Part shown: one piece after another, positions 1 to 11,084 of the stretch
Numbering within the stretch: position 1 is the stretch's first letter
Layout of the letters: the number at the start of each line of letters is the position of its first letter
From: Cinnamomum chago
Taxonomy: Eukaryota; Streptophyta; Magnoliopsida; Laurales; Lauraceae
Assembly (NCBI GenBank): GCA_038049695.1
Contig: CP142453.1
Location: 1,443,501-1,507,500, forward strand
Length of the DNA: 64,000 nt
Reading direction: 5' to 3'
Notes under the pieces: generated by a model
The model's input: the letters and a program-made list of their open reading frames with translations, nothing else
Database searches by the model: none
Told to the model about the DNA's origin: nothing
Translations under genes and position numbers: made by a program

Positions 1-363
1 TAAGCAAGTTGTTTCTTCTCTTTTATAAGGGTGTATATATATAGAAAGTGGTCGGGTTTTTTTTCTTTTTACTTTTTCAAAAAAAGGAGGCAATTTTGAA
101 GATGTATACTTTAGATGTGACCCCTTTTGTCTAAAAAATGGAGGCTTTACATTACTTTTACTCTAAAAGTAACTTCTTTTCTCCACTAAATGCCAAAACA
201 CGCTCACTTTTTATACAAAAGGTCAAAAGAATTCCCTACCAATTTACTATATAGACAAAATGCCATTATAACCTCTTTATATTTTATTTTCTTTCGATTT
301 GATGCTTTACAATACTTTTACTTTAATAGTAAATTGTTAAACGAGCCCTAAAAGTTGTGGGCA
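1..363. other. AT-rich intergenic DNA
   Basis: No credible coding region, RNA gene or bounded repeat is visible. The stretch is AT-rich with homopolymer runs. Confidence 0.5.
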
Positions 364-968
364 CCTAAGAGTCGAGTTGCAAACGGGTATCCGATTCTCC
401 GATTACCCGGAAGTTCTGACCCATAAAAAACCAGGTCTGGAACTTATTTAGGTTCTGATTCATAAATGGGTTCAAAACCCAATTTAGGTTTTGATTGATA
501 AGCAAGTTCGGGTTTAAAACTTATTTTAGGTTCCGATTCATAAACGGGTCCGAACCTAATTTAGGTTCCGATTCATAAACGGGTCCGGTTCTAGGTCCAC
601 GTAAGTTCCGATCCATGGACCTAGGACCCGACATATGAGCTTTGGATATTGCAACTTGTACTTTAAAATCAACTTTTTTTTATATTTATTTTATGTTTAA
701 TACTGGAGGCAGTAGACTTGATGCACTATTATAAGTTGAATGATATGTTTATTTTAAGAAAAATAAAGAATGAAGAGAACCTAGAATTGATTTTGGAATT
801 AGGTTCCAGACCTCTAGGTGGACCCAGTTCCGGAACCGGATCCGGATCCGGATCCGGGTCTGGAACTAACAAAATAGGTTCCGAGTGAAAACTGGATCCG
901 GAACCATTATTTAGAAACGGGTCCGGATCTATTATGGTTCCAATCTAGAACCGTCCCATTTGTAATCC
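364..968. repeat. Degenerate minisatellite, possibly inside a hAT-like element
   Basis: Four imperfect copies of a roughly 35-45 bp unit with the core GGTTCCGATTCATAAACGGG lie at about 438-590, followed by GGATCC/CCGGATCC-type short repeats at 830-900. The outer ends (GTTGCAAACGGG near 374 and the complement of CCCATTTGTAATCC near 957-970) are weakly inverted, as in some plant hAT non-autonomous elements. I found no clear 8-bp target duplication, so the element assignment is inference only. Confidence 0.4.
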
Positions 969-969
969 T

Positions 970-1530
970 ACTCAAGAGATAGTAGGAAATGACCATTTAT
1001 AATGTACTCTCCCGCTACAAACGAATTAGAATTGGACACAGCTTAGTTATGAACCCACTGTAGTGCCTCTAGTCCACTGTCCAAGACAAACTTGTAGGCC
1101 CAGTTCCTGATCTGGTTTTTAGTTTAAATGGGGACATGCTTAACTACGGAGAGCCATGAACATAAAACCCTTTTTTTGTAATTTTTTTTCCCTAATGTTT
1201 GTGGTGTTCACGTGTAGTCCCAGGAGTGTTCGTCGTAGCTATTCTACTTTGCGAATTTTTACGATCTTCATGGATGAGAAGATGCACAAGATCGTCCAAA
1301 GTGCAAATTTCAATTTATTATCAAATTATCTTCATCACGTCATCATGGTATTACAAAGTTATAGGAGTAAAAGGAGATGTTATAAGCTCAAATGAATGTA
1401 AAAAAAAAAAAAAGTTATTCTTAACTATTACTTTCTGAAACTTTCTTTATAAGTTTTTGATATTATATACAGTAAATAGAAATTAATGTACGTAGCTTTT
1501 GGTTTCCTTAACTCCACTTTTTAAATTCAA
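970..1530. other. Intergenic DNA, no gene seen
   Basis: Only short overlapping frames without recognisable sequence occur here. Nothing supports a gene. Confidence 0.4.
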
Positions 1531-1534
1531 GAAC

Positions 1535-1712
1535 TAGGGGTTGCTCTCACCTAAAAGCATAGGATTTGATTTTTGGATATGCTGCTCTTTCTCACGTGTG
1601 TTGGTTTTCTTTTCATGTGTTAGGGGGCTCTCTTAACACATAGGCTCTCTCCCCGAATGGCTTGGGTAATAAAAACGAAAAAAAGAAAGGAAGGAAAAAA
1701 AAAACCCTCCAC
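1535..1712. repeat. Dispersed repeat copy with A-rich tail
   Basis: This stretch (GGATATGCTGCTC, then several GTGTG-rich blocks, then a CTCTCCCC...TGGCT end and an A-rich tail) is a diverged copy of the sequence at 2650-2841. Each copy has a weak tRNA B-box-like motif near its start (GGATTTGAT here, GGTTTGATCC there). It may be an old SINE-like family. No target duplication was found. Confidence 0.35.
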
Positions 1713-1914
1713 TGTAAGGAAATTACTTTTAGGCTCATTACTTGGACCACAAGTCCTTACCTTTCTAGAAGTGTGGTCATTATAGGAATTCCGTTTTCAT
1801 AGGATATATGCTATTAATTACTCAAAAACGGTTACCTAATGAGATATGTTGCATAATATTCTCTACCTTGATAGACGGTTGAGATTAAATCTAAAGTAAA
1901 ACTAATTGGGAATT

Positions 1915-2104
1915 TGGTCCTCTCTCCACATATAAATAAAGTCTTTCGTCCATTACAAAGGCTACACACAAAACTCAACACATTAAGGTTTATAGGCAAG
2001 GAGAGAGAAACCGAAACCATTCACCAAGCCTCTTCTTCGACGGATCTTAACAACAGCGCCAGACAGCAGGATCGGAAAGCTCTCTGCATCAGAATGTCTG
2101 GAGG
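1915..2104 (+). promoter_or_regulatory. Possible promoter and first exon of an unidentified gene
   Basis: A TATA-like stretch (ATATAAATAAA, about 1930-1940) is followed by a CA-rich leader that resembles a plant 5' UTR. An ATG at 2094 opens only MSGG before a GT at 2104. If this is a first exon, the rest of the gene is not recognisable; the downstream 2.4 kb is repeats. It could equally be a relic carried by a transposon. Evidence is limited to composition and signal order. Confidence 0.2.
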
Positions 2105-2199
2105 TACTCTTCAACTTATTTAAAATTAAATATTGCATGTGACTATCATGTTGTTCACGATCTTAGGGTTCATGTTAATAATGGTATAACATCCACTTC

Positions 2200-2798
2200 T
2201 TAGATTGTTTAGTCAATTTGAGTGAGGTGTTTGCCAAGCAATGAAAAAAATGCCACATTTATTGTTTGTCTCTTCCTTTAAAGTACCTTCATGTCAAAAA
2301 GCTTTTTTTTATTTACCCAAAAATCACACCAATTGTGCCAACAAGAGGTTTTAAAGTTGGTTGGCAACCCCACATGCCACCCAACTGCACAGGGATCAAA
2401 TTAAACCCTGAGTATTCCACTTTTCACATGTGTGTGGGCTTCCTTTTCTCCTAGTGTGGGTGCTTCTTCCTACAGTGAGGGTATTTACCACTTGTGTGGC
2501 CTTTTCTTGGGTCATATAAAGGCTAGAGTAACAAAAAAATCTACATCATTTGTTTAAGTTCTAGATTTAAATTTATTTTACCAATGATATCCTCAGGTTA
2601 TATCTTAGTTTAATTATATATATATGAAATTTGAAATTACACAAATAATATCACATACCAGCTGTGCGTAGGGTTTGATCCTCGGATATGCTACCATTTT
2701 CCACTTGTGTGGGCTCCCTTTCCATTTATGTAGCTTCCTTCTCATGTGTGTGGGGGCTTTTTTCCCACCAATATGGGTTCTCTCCCCTCATGGCTCGA

Positions 2799-2844
<46 letters not shown>

Positions 2845-3235
2845 CCACTTGTTAGGTTGTTGGGTAAATTTGAGTGATAGCTAGGTTTGCAAGCAATGAC
2901 CAAAATGACTCATTTAATGTTTGTCTCTTACTTTTTACCTTTTCTTTTAAAGTTTACTTTCTTGTCTTTCTTGTCATGGGGCTTTCTTTTATTTACACAA
3001 AAATCACACCATCCGTGACAACAAGAGGTTTTTGAGTTGGTTTGCAATCCCATAAGCCACCCAACTGCATAGGGATCAAACTGTGGGTATCTCTTAACAC
3101 ATGCGTAGGCTTCTTTTCGTATTTGTGTGGGTACTTCTTCCTAGAGTGAGGGCTTCCTCTTCCCACTTGTGTAGGCTTTGTTGTGCCACATACATTGATA
3201 ATTAGCTAGGGTAAGAAAGTTCAAACCATTCGTAA
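2200..3235. repeat. Tandemly duplicated repeat block, about 660-bp period
   Basis: The segments at about 2200-2570 and 2860-3230 are diverged direct copies. Both contain ACAAGAGGTTTT, GTTGGTTTGCAA-like, CCACCCAACTGCA and AGGGATCAAA blocks in the same order, then several TTGTGTGGGCTT-type sub-repeats. Between them lies an A-tailed repeat copy (2650-2841). No open frame persists through either copy. Confidence 0.55.
2650..2841. repeat. SINE-like repeat copy ending in 40 A residues
   Basis: This is the better preserved relative of the repeat at 1535-1712. It starts with a B-box-like GGTTTGATCC, continues with GTGTGGGCTCC-type sub-repeats and ends in an uninterrupted run of 40 A (2802-2841), which suggests retroposition. 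No clear target duplication flanks it. Confidence 0.4.
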
Positions 3236-3980
3236 AATATAATCCTTTTTTAAAAGTTTCAGATTTAGATTTATTTTACTAATAATATCCTCGGGTTAAA
3301 TCTTAATTTATGAAATCTGAAAGTACCCATAAAATCTCCTGCCATTATTGTCCTAAGAACAATCTTAATTTTCAACATTCTCTATTCTCTTAGGTGAGGA
3401 AAATTAGAAAAAACTAAAGTTGAGAATTTATATATTCACAAAGATTGATGCTTTTCTCTTGATTCATTGTCGTGCATTGATTTGAATGGAGATTTTATTT
3501 AATAAAAATATTTTTTAACCTTTCATTTTAGCAATTTTCGTTATGAGAAATTAAGCGCTTCACCCTTAATTATACAGATTTATATAAAAACATGAAAACT
3601 ATAGTAGACATTTTTATACATTTTTGGACAAAATTTCCCTTGGTTGCTGATATCATCAAGTTGTGTTTAAAAAAATTGGTTATCAAATATCGTATATGCA
3701 TGGTTAGATATGACTATAAATTTTAAAAATTGGTAGAGAAGGAAAAAAAAGTAAAAGACAAAAAAGAGAGAGACGACTTCTACAGGAGAAGCACATCGAT
3801 CATAAAAATTTCTACTTGTTCTTGGTCATATATGCCATTCGTGGCTATCAATAGATGCCGTGCCATATGAATGATGTAATCGACAAAATTATCATATTAT
3901 GCTAAAGACCAAGTGCATGCCAATTGCCAAACGGCACTCCAGTTAAAGAAATTCTAAACACACCCCAAGACAAATCAGAT
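3236..3980. other. AT-rich intergenic DNA, no gene seen
   Basis: I see no coding potential, RNA gene or structured repeat here. Confidence 0.4.
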
Positions 3981-3985
3981 AGAAA

Positions 3986-4166
3986 CAATACAAAAAAAAA
4001 AAAAAAAATCGACTGAAATGGAAAGTAGAAAAACAATCTCACATGCAAATACAACCGTGACACCGATTGAAAGCCCGGCGCATAGGCCCACCCACTTGGA
4101 TGCATTCCTATGATCGACGGCAGGAGTTCTGTACAGATAGGCAATGTCAAAGATGGGCTTCAACAA
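3986..4166 (-). pseudogene. Possible exon fragment of an unidentified membrane protein
   Basis: One minus-strand frame reads MLKPIFDIAYLYRTPAVDHR, then a basic/aromatic stretch (NASKWVGLC) and a hydrophobic segment of about 25 residues typical of a membrane span, before degenerating into a poly-Phe tract encoded by poly-A/T. The residue mix is more protein-like than the surrounding DNA, but I do not recognise the family and no flanking exon is evident. It may be a chance frame. Confidence 0.25.
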
Positions 4167-4169
4167 ATT

Positions 4170-4605
4170 ATGCTAGCCCTTAATTTAACTGTCTTTAAAA
4201 TTAAATAATCCATTTGGTATAGTTTTCTTTTTTTCTTTATTTCAGCAAGATTAATGGTTGGGTGGGAATAAAATTAGCCATGATGTAAGATCAAATGAGT
4301 GGAAGGAGCTGCACTGATCAAACATTGGCCAAATGGTTTCAACAGCTTTAAGGTGAAACGTTTCTTTTATAATTCATTAAGCTCTAAAGGTTGTTAAAAC
4401 AAGGGCAAGAAAAACCAAATGGGGCTGATTTTATTTATTTGATCGTTTACCGTTAACCTATCTATCCATCCTACCACAGTGATAGAAATGCATTCAACTG
4501 GGCTCTGACGGAAAATTTGCACTATTGATTCTGCTCAAACGAGAATATTTTGCTCTTACTAGATCCAGATACAAGCTGGTCTAAACCTGAATCCAGGTGA
4601 ACAAT
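4170..4605. other. Upstream region of the BAHD gene
   Basis: AT-rich DNA containing no gene. It is presumably the distal promoter of the BAHD gene that begins at 4745. Confidence 0.3.
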
Positions 4606-4729
4606 CCTATCCGTGCAGCCATTATAATAAGACCCACTTAATAACCCATATCACTACTCTCTCTCTCCCTATCCGTGCAGCCATTATAATAAGACCCACT
4701 TAATAACCCATATCACTACTCTCTCTCTC
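4606..4729 (+). promoter_or_regulatory. 62-bp tandem duplication in the BAHD proximal promoter/5' UTR
   Basis: Two nearly perfect direct copies (4606-4667 and 4668-4729), each running from CCTATCCGTGCAGCC through AATAAGACCCACTTAATAAC to a CT tract, sit directly before the start codon. A CT repeat extends to the ATG. Duplication of the core promoter or leader may alter expression. The second BAHD copy (7344-8668) has only the CT/GA tract and one AGTGGGTCT-like remnant. Confidence 0.75.
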
Positions 4730-4744
4730 TCTCTCTCTCTCTCA

Positions 4745-6067
4745 ATGGCACCGCCCAATACAATCGAGGTTCTGGAGCTCTCTAGAGTTGCACCCCCTCC
4801 AGGCTCAGTATCTGAAGCTTCTCTCCCTCTCACTTTCTTCGACGTCTTCTGGATAATACTTCCTCCAGTCCAACGTCTCTTCTTCTATGAATTCTCACCA
4901 ACCAACACCACCACCTCCCACTTCTTCAACTCTCTCCTCCCACACCTCAAACACTCCCTCTCCCTCGCCCTCCAACTCTTCTACCCTCTTGCCGGAAATC
5001 TCATCCTCTCATCTCAAACCGGAGAACACGAGGTCCGCTACGTTGAGGGGGACTCTATCTCCTTCACCGTCGCCGAGTCCACCGCCGACTTCCACCACCT
5101 TGTTGGAAACCACCAAAAAAACGCAGAAGAACTCCACCCACTCGCCTCTCAGCTCCCTCCACCTTCCTTACTCGCCTTGCAGGTCACCCTCTTCCCAAAT
5201 TCCGGCTTCTGTATTGGGATCACGTTTCACCACGTGGTCGCGGACGGCCGAAGCCTGGCCCACTTCATGAAATCATGGGCGTCCATATATCGAAATGGAG
5301 ATGTGTCTTCGATCGCAACCCTTCCTTCATTTGATCGGTCTTTGGTCAAAGATGTCAAAGGCCTGAAGAAAATCTTCTTAACCCAGATGGCAGGCATCAA
5401 AATGGAAGAGACCCCGAAGGACGTGGCCGTAGCGAACCAAGTGCACCCTGTTCGAGCCACCTTCGTAATGGGTCGAGCCCAGATAGAGAGGCTAAGACAA
5501 CGGGTCTTGGCTAGTCGACCCGACCTCCCTCACTGCACCCCCTTCGTGTTGACCTGCGCACACGTGTGGGTTTGCATGGTCAAAGCTCGGGGAGACATCG
5601 GGGACAAAACGGTCCATTTCATCTTTGCAGTGGACTGTCGCGCCCGGCTCGACCCGACTGTGCCCGCTACATATTTTGCAAACTGTATCGGATTGGGCTT
5701 CGCTGAGGCGAAGGGGTGTGACCTGGCCCAAGAAGACGGGCTGGCTGCCGGATCAGATTCGATTGGGAGAGCGATCCACAGATTGGCTGACGGGCCGTTG
5801 GTGGGTGCCGAGGGATGGATTCCTACATATCTTAAGATGGCTAGGGAGCGGGTCATTTCGGTTGCTGGATCACCCAAGTTTCGCGTCTATGATACAGATT
5901 TCGGATGGGGAAAGCCAAAGAAGACGGAGGTGTTAACGATTGAGAAAACGGGAGCAATATATATGGGAGAGAGCCGATATGAAGAAGGTGGTATCGAGAT
6001 TGGCGTGGCAATCTCCAAATCCGATATGGATGGTTTTGCTTCTCTCTTTGAGGAGGGTCTGGTCTGA
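4745..6067 (+). CDS. BAHD acyltransferase, phenolic-glucoside malonyltransferase-like
   Basis: An intronless 440-residue protein of normal BAHD length. These cytosolic enzymes move an acyl group from a CoA thioester to an alcohol or amine. The HxxxD catalytic motif is H163-V-V-A-D167 (in HHVVADG), and DFGWG lies at 385-389. A YFANC block near residue 310 corresponds to the YFGNC motif of the anthocyanin/flavonoid malonyltransferase branch, which points to malonyl-CoA and a phenolic glucoside, although the substrate cannot be read from sequence. The start at MAPPNTIEVLELS is the first ATG after a CT-rich leader, and its convergent paralogue starts the same way (MAPPHTVEVLDLS). That paralogue (7344-8668) is frameshifted, so this is the only intact BAHD copy in the window. 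Confidence 0.93.
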   Translation: MAPPNTIEVLELSRVAPPPGSVSEASLPLTFFDVFWIILPPVQRLFFYEFSPTNTTTSHFFNSLLPHLKHSLSLALQLFYPLAGNLILSSQTGEHEVRYVEGDSISFTVAESTADFHHLVGNHQKNAEELHPLASQLPPPSLLALQVTLFPNSGFCIGITFHHVVADGRSLAHFMKSWASIYRNGDVSSIATLPSFDRSLVKDVKGLKKIFLTQMAGIKMEETPKDVAVANQVHPVRATFVMGRAQIERLRQRVLASRPDLPHCTPFVLTCAHVWVCMVKARGDIGDKTVHFIFAVDCRARLDPTVPATYFANCIGLGFAEAKGCDLAQEDGLAAGSDSIGRAIHRLADGPLVGAEGWIPTYLKMARERVISVAGSPKFRVYDTDFGWGKPKKTEVLTIEKTGAIYMGESRYEEGGIEIGVAISKSDMDGFASLFEEGLV

Positions 6068-6089
6068 TCAGTGGGGGGTTCACTATCTA

Positions 6090-6090
<1 letters not shown>

Positions 6091-6165
<75 letters not shown>
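6091..6165. repeat. (TC)n(TA)n microsatellite
   Basis: A CT tract followed by a TA tract, just downstream of the BAHD stop codon. Simple sequence repeat. Confidence 0.9.
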
Positions 6166-6168
<3 letters not shown>

Positions 6169-6776
6169 GGGCTCACTTACAGATTTATTTCGTGTAAGAC
6201 GCATGAATGGGCACATTCTATTCCAATTTCCAACTCTTATTTGATGTAATCTCTGCACACTTATCATCCATGCGTTTGGTTTGCATATATCTCTATCATT
6301 ACAACTATTCTTATATGATTAGTGCATATATAGTCGATAAAAGCTTCCTATTTTATTGTTGACACAGGAAAGATCGATGTCTAAACTTTCTGTTAATAAA
6401 AATAATAATAATATACCTGAAAAACTGATAAATGATATAAAGTCTTTCGAAATTAAAATAAAATATGTTTGTGTTACAGCAAGTCCGGATACACTGGGGT
6501 TTTGATTGTTGTGGAGAAATTCCGATTAAAACAAGTGGAACTTCACAATGGGTTATACAATTGAAATCCATATCGTTAAAACATAAGTGATTAATAATTC
6601 ATAAGGTTGTGTTATCGCTCTTTTATGAAGCAGTCAATCTTTCTGTGAGAACAATTCTTATAAGAGTACTGAAATTCAAGATACCACATATGCTAGGAGG
6701 GGGCAATTAGATTTATAGTCCTGGATTTTCAAATGTATGGGCAGTGGGCCTCAATCTAGAGTTTCAGTCCTTCCAT
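6166..6776. other. Intergenic DNA, no gene seen
   Basis: AT-rich DNA between the BAHD gene and the UGT relic, with no supported feature. Confidence 0.4.
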
Positions 6777-6962
6777 GCCTCCCTGTCATTTGGGCTCCAT
6801 AAAAATCTCTGCTCGCTCATCTCTAGCCCAAGAGCCAGGTCCCAACCACTTCGGAAGTTGACTACCATTTACTAAACCCAGTTGGGTCAATCCATCGAGC
6901 TGGCTCGCAGAAGTGATGGACCGACCGGAGGATGCATGGCTCGGGTCATCCCTCTCAAAGAC
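6777..6962 (-). pseudogene. Degenerate UGT72-like gene relic
   Basis: In one minus-strand frame the DNA reads ALGLEMSEQRFLW-SPNDREA, which matches the ALGLEMS(G/Q/K)xRFLWVVRSPNDKEA block just before the PSPG box in the intact UGTs of this window; three residues (VVR) are missing. Just upstream is GTCAACTTCCGAAGTGG, matching the VNFGSGG codons of UGT-B, and before that GAxCCGAGCCATxC, matching the DEPSH codons. Small deletions break the frame, and neither the start nor the PSPG box is present. It is about 190 bp of an old glucosyltransferase copy, lying between the two BAHD genes. It shows that the UGT family once extended further left. Confidence 0.75.
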
Positions 6963-7343
6963 TTGGTTTTCCAATCAAAATTTTAATAAATTTCAAAATA
7001 AAAAATACGATTCTTCTTTTATAACAATACCAACAAAAAAAAATAAAAATAAATAAATTTGAGAAGCACCTCGACTTCCACGACTTCCAATAAAATAAGA
7101 AGCTAAGATTACAGATTAATTTACTCATCATGACATAAGAATTGCTCAACGATAGAGACATAAAACAAAACGCATGGATTATGCGTGATGTGGTTTTGTC
7201 CCCGTCCCCATGGATTTTGTACTTGAATCATTCGCCACACAAAAAAAAAAAAATACATCTAGAAGTGGCCCTCTTATTCTAAATGCTTGCGAAGGGATTT
7301 ATCTTGAGTGGTTAAAATTGACAAATTTGACTCCATGCACTAA
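6963..7343. other. Intergenic DNA, no gene seen
   Basis: AT-rich DNA downstream of the second BAHD copy. Nothing supported. Confidence 0.4.
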
Positions 7344-8668
7344 TCAGATTAGACCCTCCTCAAAGAGAGAAGCAAAACCATCCATTTCGGATTTGGAGAT
7401 TGCCACTCCAATCTCGATACCACCTTCTTCGTATCGGCTCTCTCCGATATAAATCGCCCCCGTTTGCTCAATGGACAACACCTCAGTTTTACTGGGCCTT
7501 CCCCATCCAAAATCTGTATCGTAGACCCGAAACTTGGGAGATCCAGCAACCGAAACGACCCGCTCTCCAAAAATCTCAACAAATCTCGGAATCCATTTCT
7601 CCGCACCCATTAGCGCCCCGTCTGCCAATCCGCGAATTGCCCTCCCAATCGAATCCGACCCGGCAGCCAGCCCATCTTCTCGGGCTAAATCGCTCCAATT
7701 GGCCTCCGCCATACAAAACCCGATACAGTTCTCAAAATACATGGCGGGCATGGGTGGGTCGAGCCTGGCCCGAAAGTCCACTGCAAAGGAGAAATGGACG
7801 GTTTTGTCCCCGATGTCCCCGCGAGCTTTGACCAGGCAAACCCACACGTGTGCGCAGGTCAGCACGAAGGGGGTGCAGTGAGGGAGCTCGGGTCGACGAG
7901 CCAAGACCCGTTGTCTTAGCCTCTCTATCTGGGCTCGACCCAGTACGAAGGTGGCTCGAACAGGGTGCACTTGGTTCGCTACGTCCACGTCCTTAAGGGT
8001 CTCTTCCATTTTGATGTCTGCCATCTGGTTAAGAAAATTTTCTTCAGGCCTTTAACATCTTCGACCAGAGACCGCTCAAATAAAGGAAGGGCTGTGATCG
8101 AAGACGCATCTCCAGTTCGACAGATGGAGGCCCATGATTTCATGAAGTGGGCCAGGCTTCGGCCGTCGGCGACCGCGTGGTGCAAGGTGATCCCAATACA
8201 GAAGCCGGAGTTCGGGAAGAGGGTGACCTGCAAGGCGAGTAAGGAAGTTGTGGGGAGCTGAGAGGCGAGTGGGTGGAGTTCTTCTGCGTTTTTTTGGTGG
8301 TTTCCGACAAGATGGTGGAAGTCGACGGTGGACTCGGCGACGGTGAAGGAGATAGAGTCTCCCTCAACGTAGCGGACCTCGTGTTCGCCGGTTTGAGATG
8401 AGAGGATGAGATTTCCGGCAAGAGGGTAGAAGAGTTGGAGGGCGAGGGAGAGGGAGTGTTTGAGGTGTGGGAGGAGAGAGTTGAAGAAGTCGGAGGTGGT
8501 GGTGGTGTTGGGAGGTGAGAACTCGTAGAAGAAGAGACGTTGGACTGGAGGAGCTTGTACCCAGAGGACATCGAAGAGGGTGAGTGGGAGAGAAGCCTCA
8601 GATACTGAGCCTGGAGGGGGAGCGACTCTAGAGAGATCCAGGACCTCGACTGTATGAGGTGGTGCCAT
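7344..8668 (-). pseudogene. BAHD acyltransferase copy with a single-base frameshift
   Basis: A convergent paralogue of the gene at 4745-6067, covering the family's full length. The first frame (MAPPHTVEVLDLS...) keeps the HxxxD motif as HHAVADG. It runs to the IFLT block near residue 215, where TTAACCCAG of the intact copy is TTAACCAG here (plus-strand about 8026-8029). The second frame continues from ADIKMEETLKD to the C-terminus with DFGWG intact, ending EEGLI. Restoring one C would join them, so either this is a very young pseudogene or the base call is wrong. No other stop or frameshift is visible. The leader is a GA/CT tract as in the intact copy. Confidence 0.88.
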
Positions 8669-9803
8669 TGAGAGAGAGAGAGAGAGAGAGAGAAGAGAAG
8701 AGAAGAGAAGTGGGTCTAGAGAGAGTGTAAAGTGGGTCTTATGAGGATGGTTGGATTCGTAGAATAGTTCTACTGGATTTGGTTTTAAACTGGTTAGAGC
8801 CGTGACGTGCATAGATCTCTCTCCCTCTCTGTTTTTTTTTTCACAGGAGGCGGCATTAATATTGCTCGTTTGGCCATTGCATGTGGACCGTCTAGTGAAG
8901 CAAAGAACCTTTGAGGCCTTTTGACGTTTAGAGAAATCTCGAGGTGAATGAGTTGAGATCCACTTTGGATCTATCTATTTAAAATCCAAGCTGCCTAAAT
9001 TAAACCCTAGTTTTACACTAATATGAGTTCGTCATACATAAGTATGACCGTTTGGATGAAAAACATGATTGTGAATATTAACAACAGTGTGTTAAAACAC
9101 TTTCAATAGATAGGCTTTACTGTATAGTCCCACTCATTCAACTTTGTTTGTCTAGGCTTAGAGAGGATCCAAACCCAGTCTAGTGGAATGTGTGGATTTT
9201 CATTATAGAGCTCACCTATTAAGAACTCAAAATATTATTCAAAAGTAATTCTAGTACCTTCATGATATATCAAATCTTTATTTAGAAGTTATTGGCCTCA
9301 CTGTAAGATTCAGAGTAAGAGTCGGCCTAAGACTAATAATGTGCTTCAGTCACTTTATCAACAATGGATGAGATTGTGCTAATTATACTATTATATGTAT
9401 AATCTTGTGGTATAATCTTATGTATAATTTTACTTTTGCATTATATTTATTTTGAACACTTGGAATTAAAAAATATAAATACGAGATATAAGGCATCCCA
9501 CTTTCTAGTTGCGTCAGAGAAATACTCTCGAATCCGGAGTCTCTTCCATTTATGAGTTCTGACGGCCTTTCGTTCTTGTTGAGATGTGAATTGTACTCGA
9601 ACTGCATTTTATGTTTTTTGGGAATTTGGAATTGCATGTCTTTTGGGGAATTTCTTAATTGGGGTGCCGTTTGGCATATGATTTTGGTCTTTAATCCAAT
9701 ATTATATGATGTGACTACCTCATTCATCTGGCATCTACCGCTTGGCTTATTTGACAAAGGAGAACAGACGAAGAAGAAATGTATCTCTTTTATATATATA
9801 TAT
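8669..9803. other. Intergenic DNA upstream of the BAHD pseudogene
   Basis: A GA-rich leader (8669-8700) adjoins the pseudogene start. The rest is AT-rich with only short unremarkable frames. It ends in a short TA tract (9791-9803) next to a Mutator-like element. Confidence 0.4.
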
Positions 9804-9954
9804 GGGAGGGCCTCTCCTCAGCTCATGCTGAGGAGAAGGTCCGCTCAAACACGTTTTTGTGTGGACCGTGGACGGCCTGTAGTAGTGAAAGCCCACCCAA
9901 ATGTAACAAGATCATTTCAAAGCCCGCCCATATGGTATCAAAAATATTTTGAAA

Positions 9955-10300
9955 CCCTCCGTCCCATTCCTTCTCAGGCTCTCTCTGTCAGTTCACGAAA
10001 TCCTCAACACCAAGCTCTCTCTGCCTTCCGCCAGCCTCTCTCTCCCGACCCTTTATCAGGCACCGGCTCCGACGCCACGGCTGCCAGCCTTGATCTCTCT
10101 CCTGCACCTCTCTCTCCTACGATCGTCCCCCAGGCCACGATCTCGGCCCCCCATTCATCTCTCCCTCCATCCCGAGCTCTCCCTACCACACCTCTCTCTC
10201 CCGCGACCGCAGGCCAGGTGAGCACCCTCTCTCCTTCCCTCTCTTGTACTCTCCCTCCCCTTTCCTCTCTTTGCTTTTTTTACTTGGTTATTTAGATAGA
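9955..10300. other. CT-rich, UTR-like sequence inside MULE-1
   Basis: A pyrimidine-rich block with repeated CTCTCTC and CCTCTCTCT motifs follows the left tip and resembles a plant 5' UTR. The right arm (13800-14220) has a purine-rich counterpart on the same strand. Long frames here encode only Ser/Pro/Leu low complexity and are not genes. It could be a captured host leader or an element promoter. Confidence 0.35.
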
Positions 10301-11084
10301 TAGAAAGCTATTTTCTCATTCTACTTTTCTTTTACTTTTTCTTCTTTTTGGGAGAGTGGGGTTATGGGGTTTTCGGTTCTTTTCATCTCTATGCAGTGGG
10401 AAAGGGGAAGGTGGGAAAAAAAAAAACCTTTTTGAAGTGGGTTTTGGTTGTTGGGGTCTTTTGGCTTTCTGGGATTTCTGGGGGTTTTCATATGAAAACC
10501 TTGTATTGGTGTTACTCGTATGCAATGTGGTTGGGGGTTTTTATATGCAATCAGTTTTTTAGACATGTTGAGTTTTATGCAAAGTGGAGATTAGTTCTGG
10601 CATAATGTTGTCTTTTGAGCTTTAATTACTTTGATCTGACAATCTGAACCATTGATTCTCAAGTTTTAATATGAAAGAAGCAAATGAATGACTGAGATTG
10701 TGATAAAGTACTATTACTTGATCAGTGTCAATTAGAATCTTGTGGGCTTTTGTTTTAATCAGATGTTTATTGAATGAATATCACAATTGTCTGATTTAAT
10801 GATACGAAATACAGGAATTCTAGCTTTTCATTATTCTCACATCTGACATCCACCTGACCTAAGGTTTTGTAGGTCGCTAATGCAAACAAAAAAATGCTCT
10901 CACACCATAGATTCTAGAAATAATGGCCAAATGCCACATGTTTAGTGGCCAAATGCTTACCGACTACTTCTGCCACATGCCCAAATTGTGCCAACATATA
11001 TAGCAGTGGATCTGGACTGATGGTCTCAAATTGAGATAGTTGTTTGATGATCAAAGTTATTTTTGGTTTGGGCCTATCAAAGTT

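Noticed and set aside
4887..5877. Overlapping frames on both strands within the BAHD gene
   Set aside because: Shadow frames of the real 440-codon gene; the same holds inside the UGT genes.
9552..10295. 247-codon plus-strand frame, Ser/Pro/Leu-rich
   Set aside because: It crosses the MULE-1 left tip and a CT-rich leader-like block. The translation is low complexity and host-unlike, so it is not a gene.
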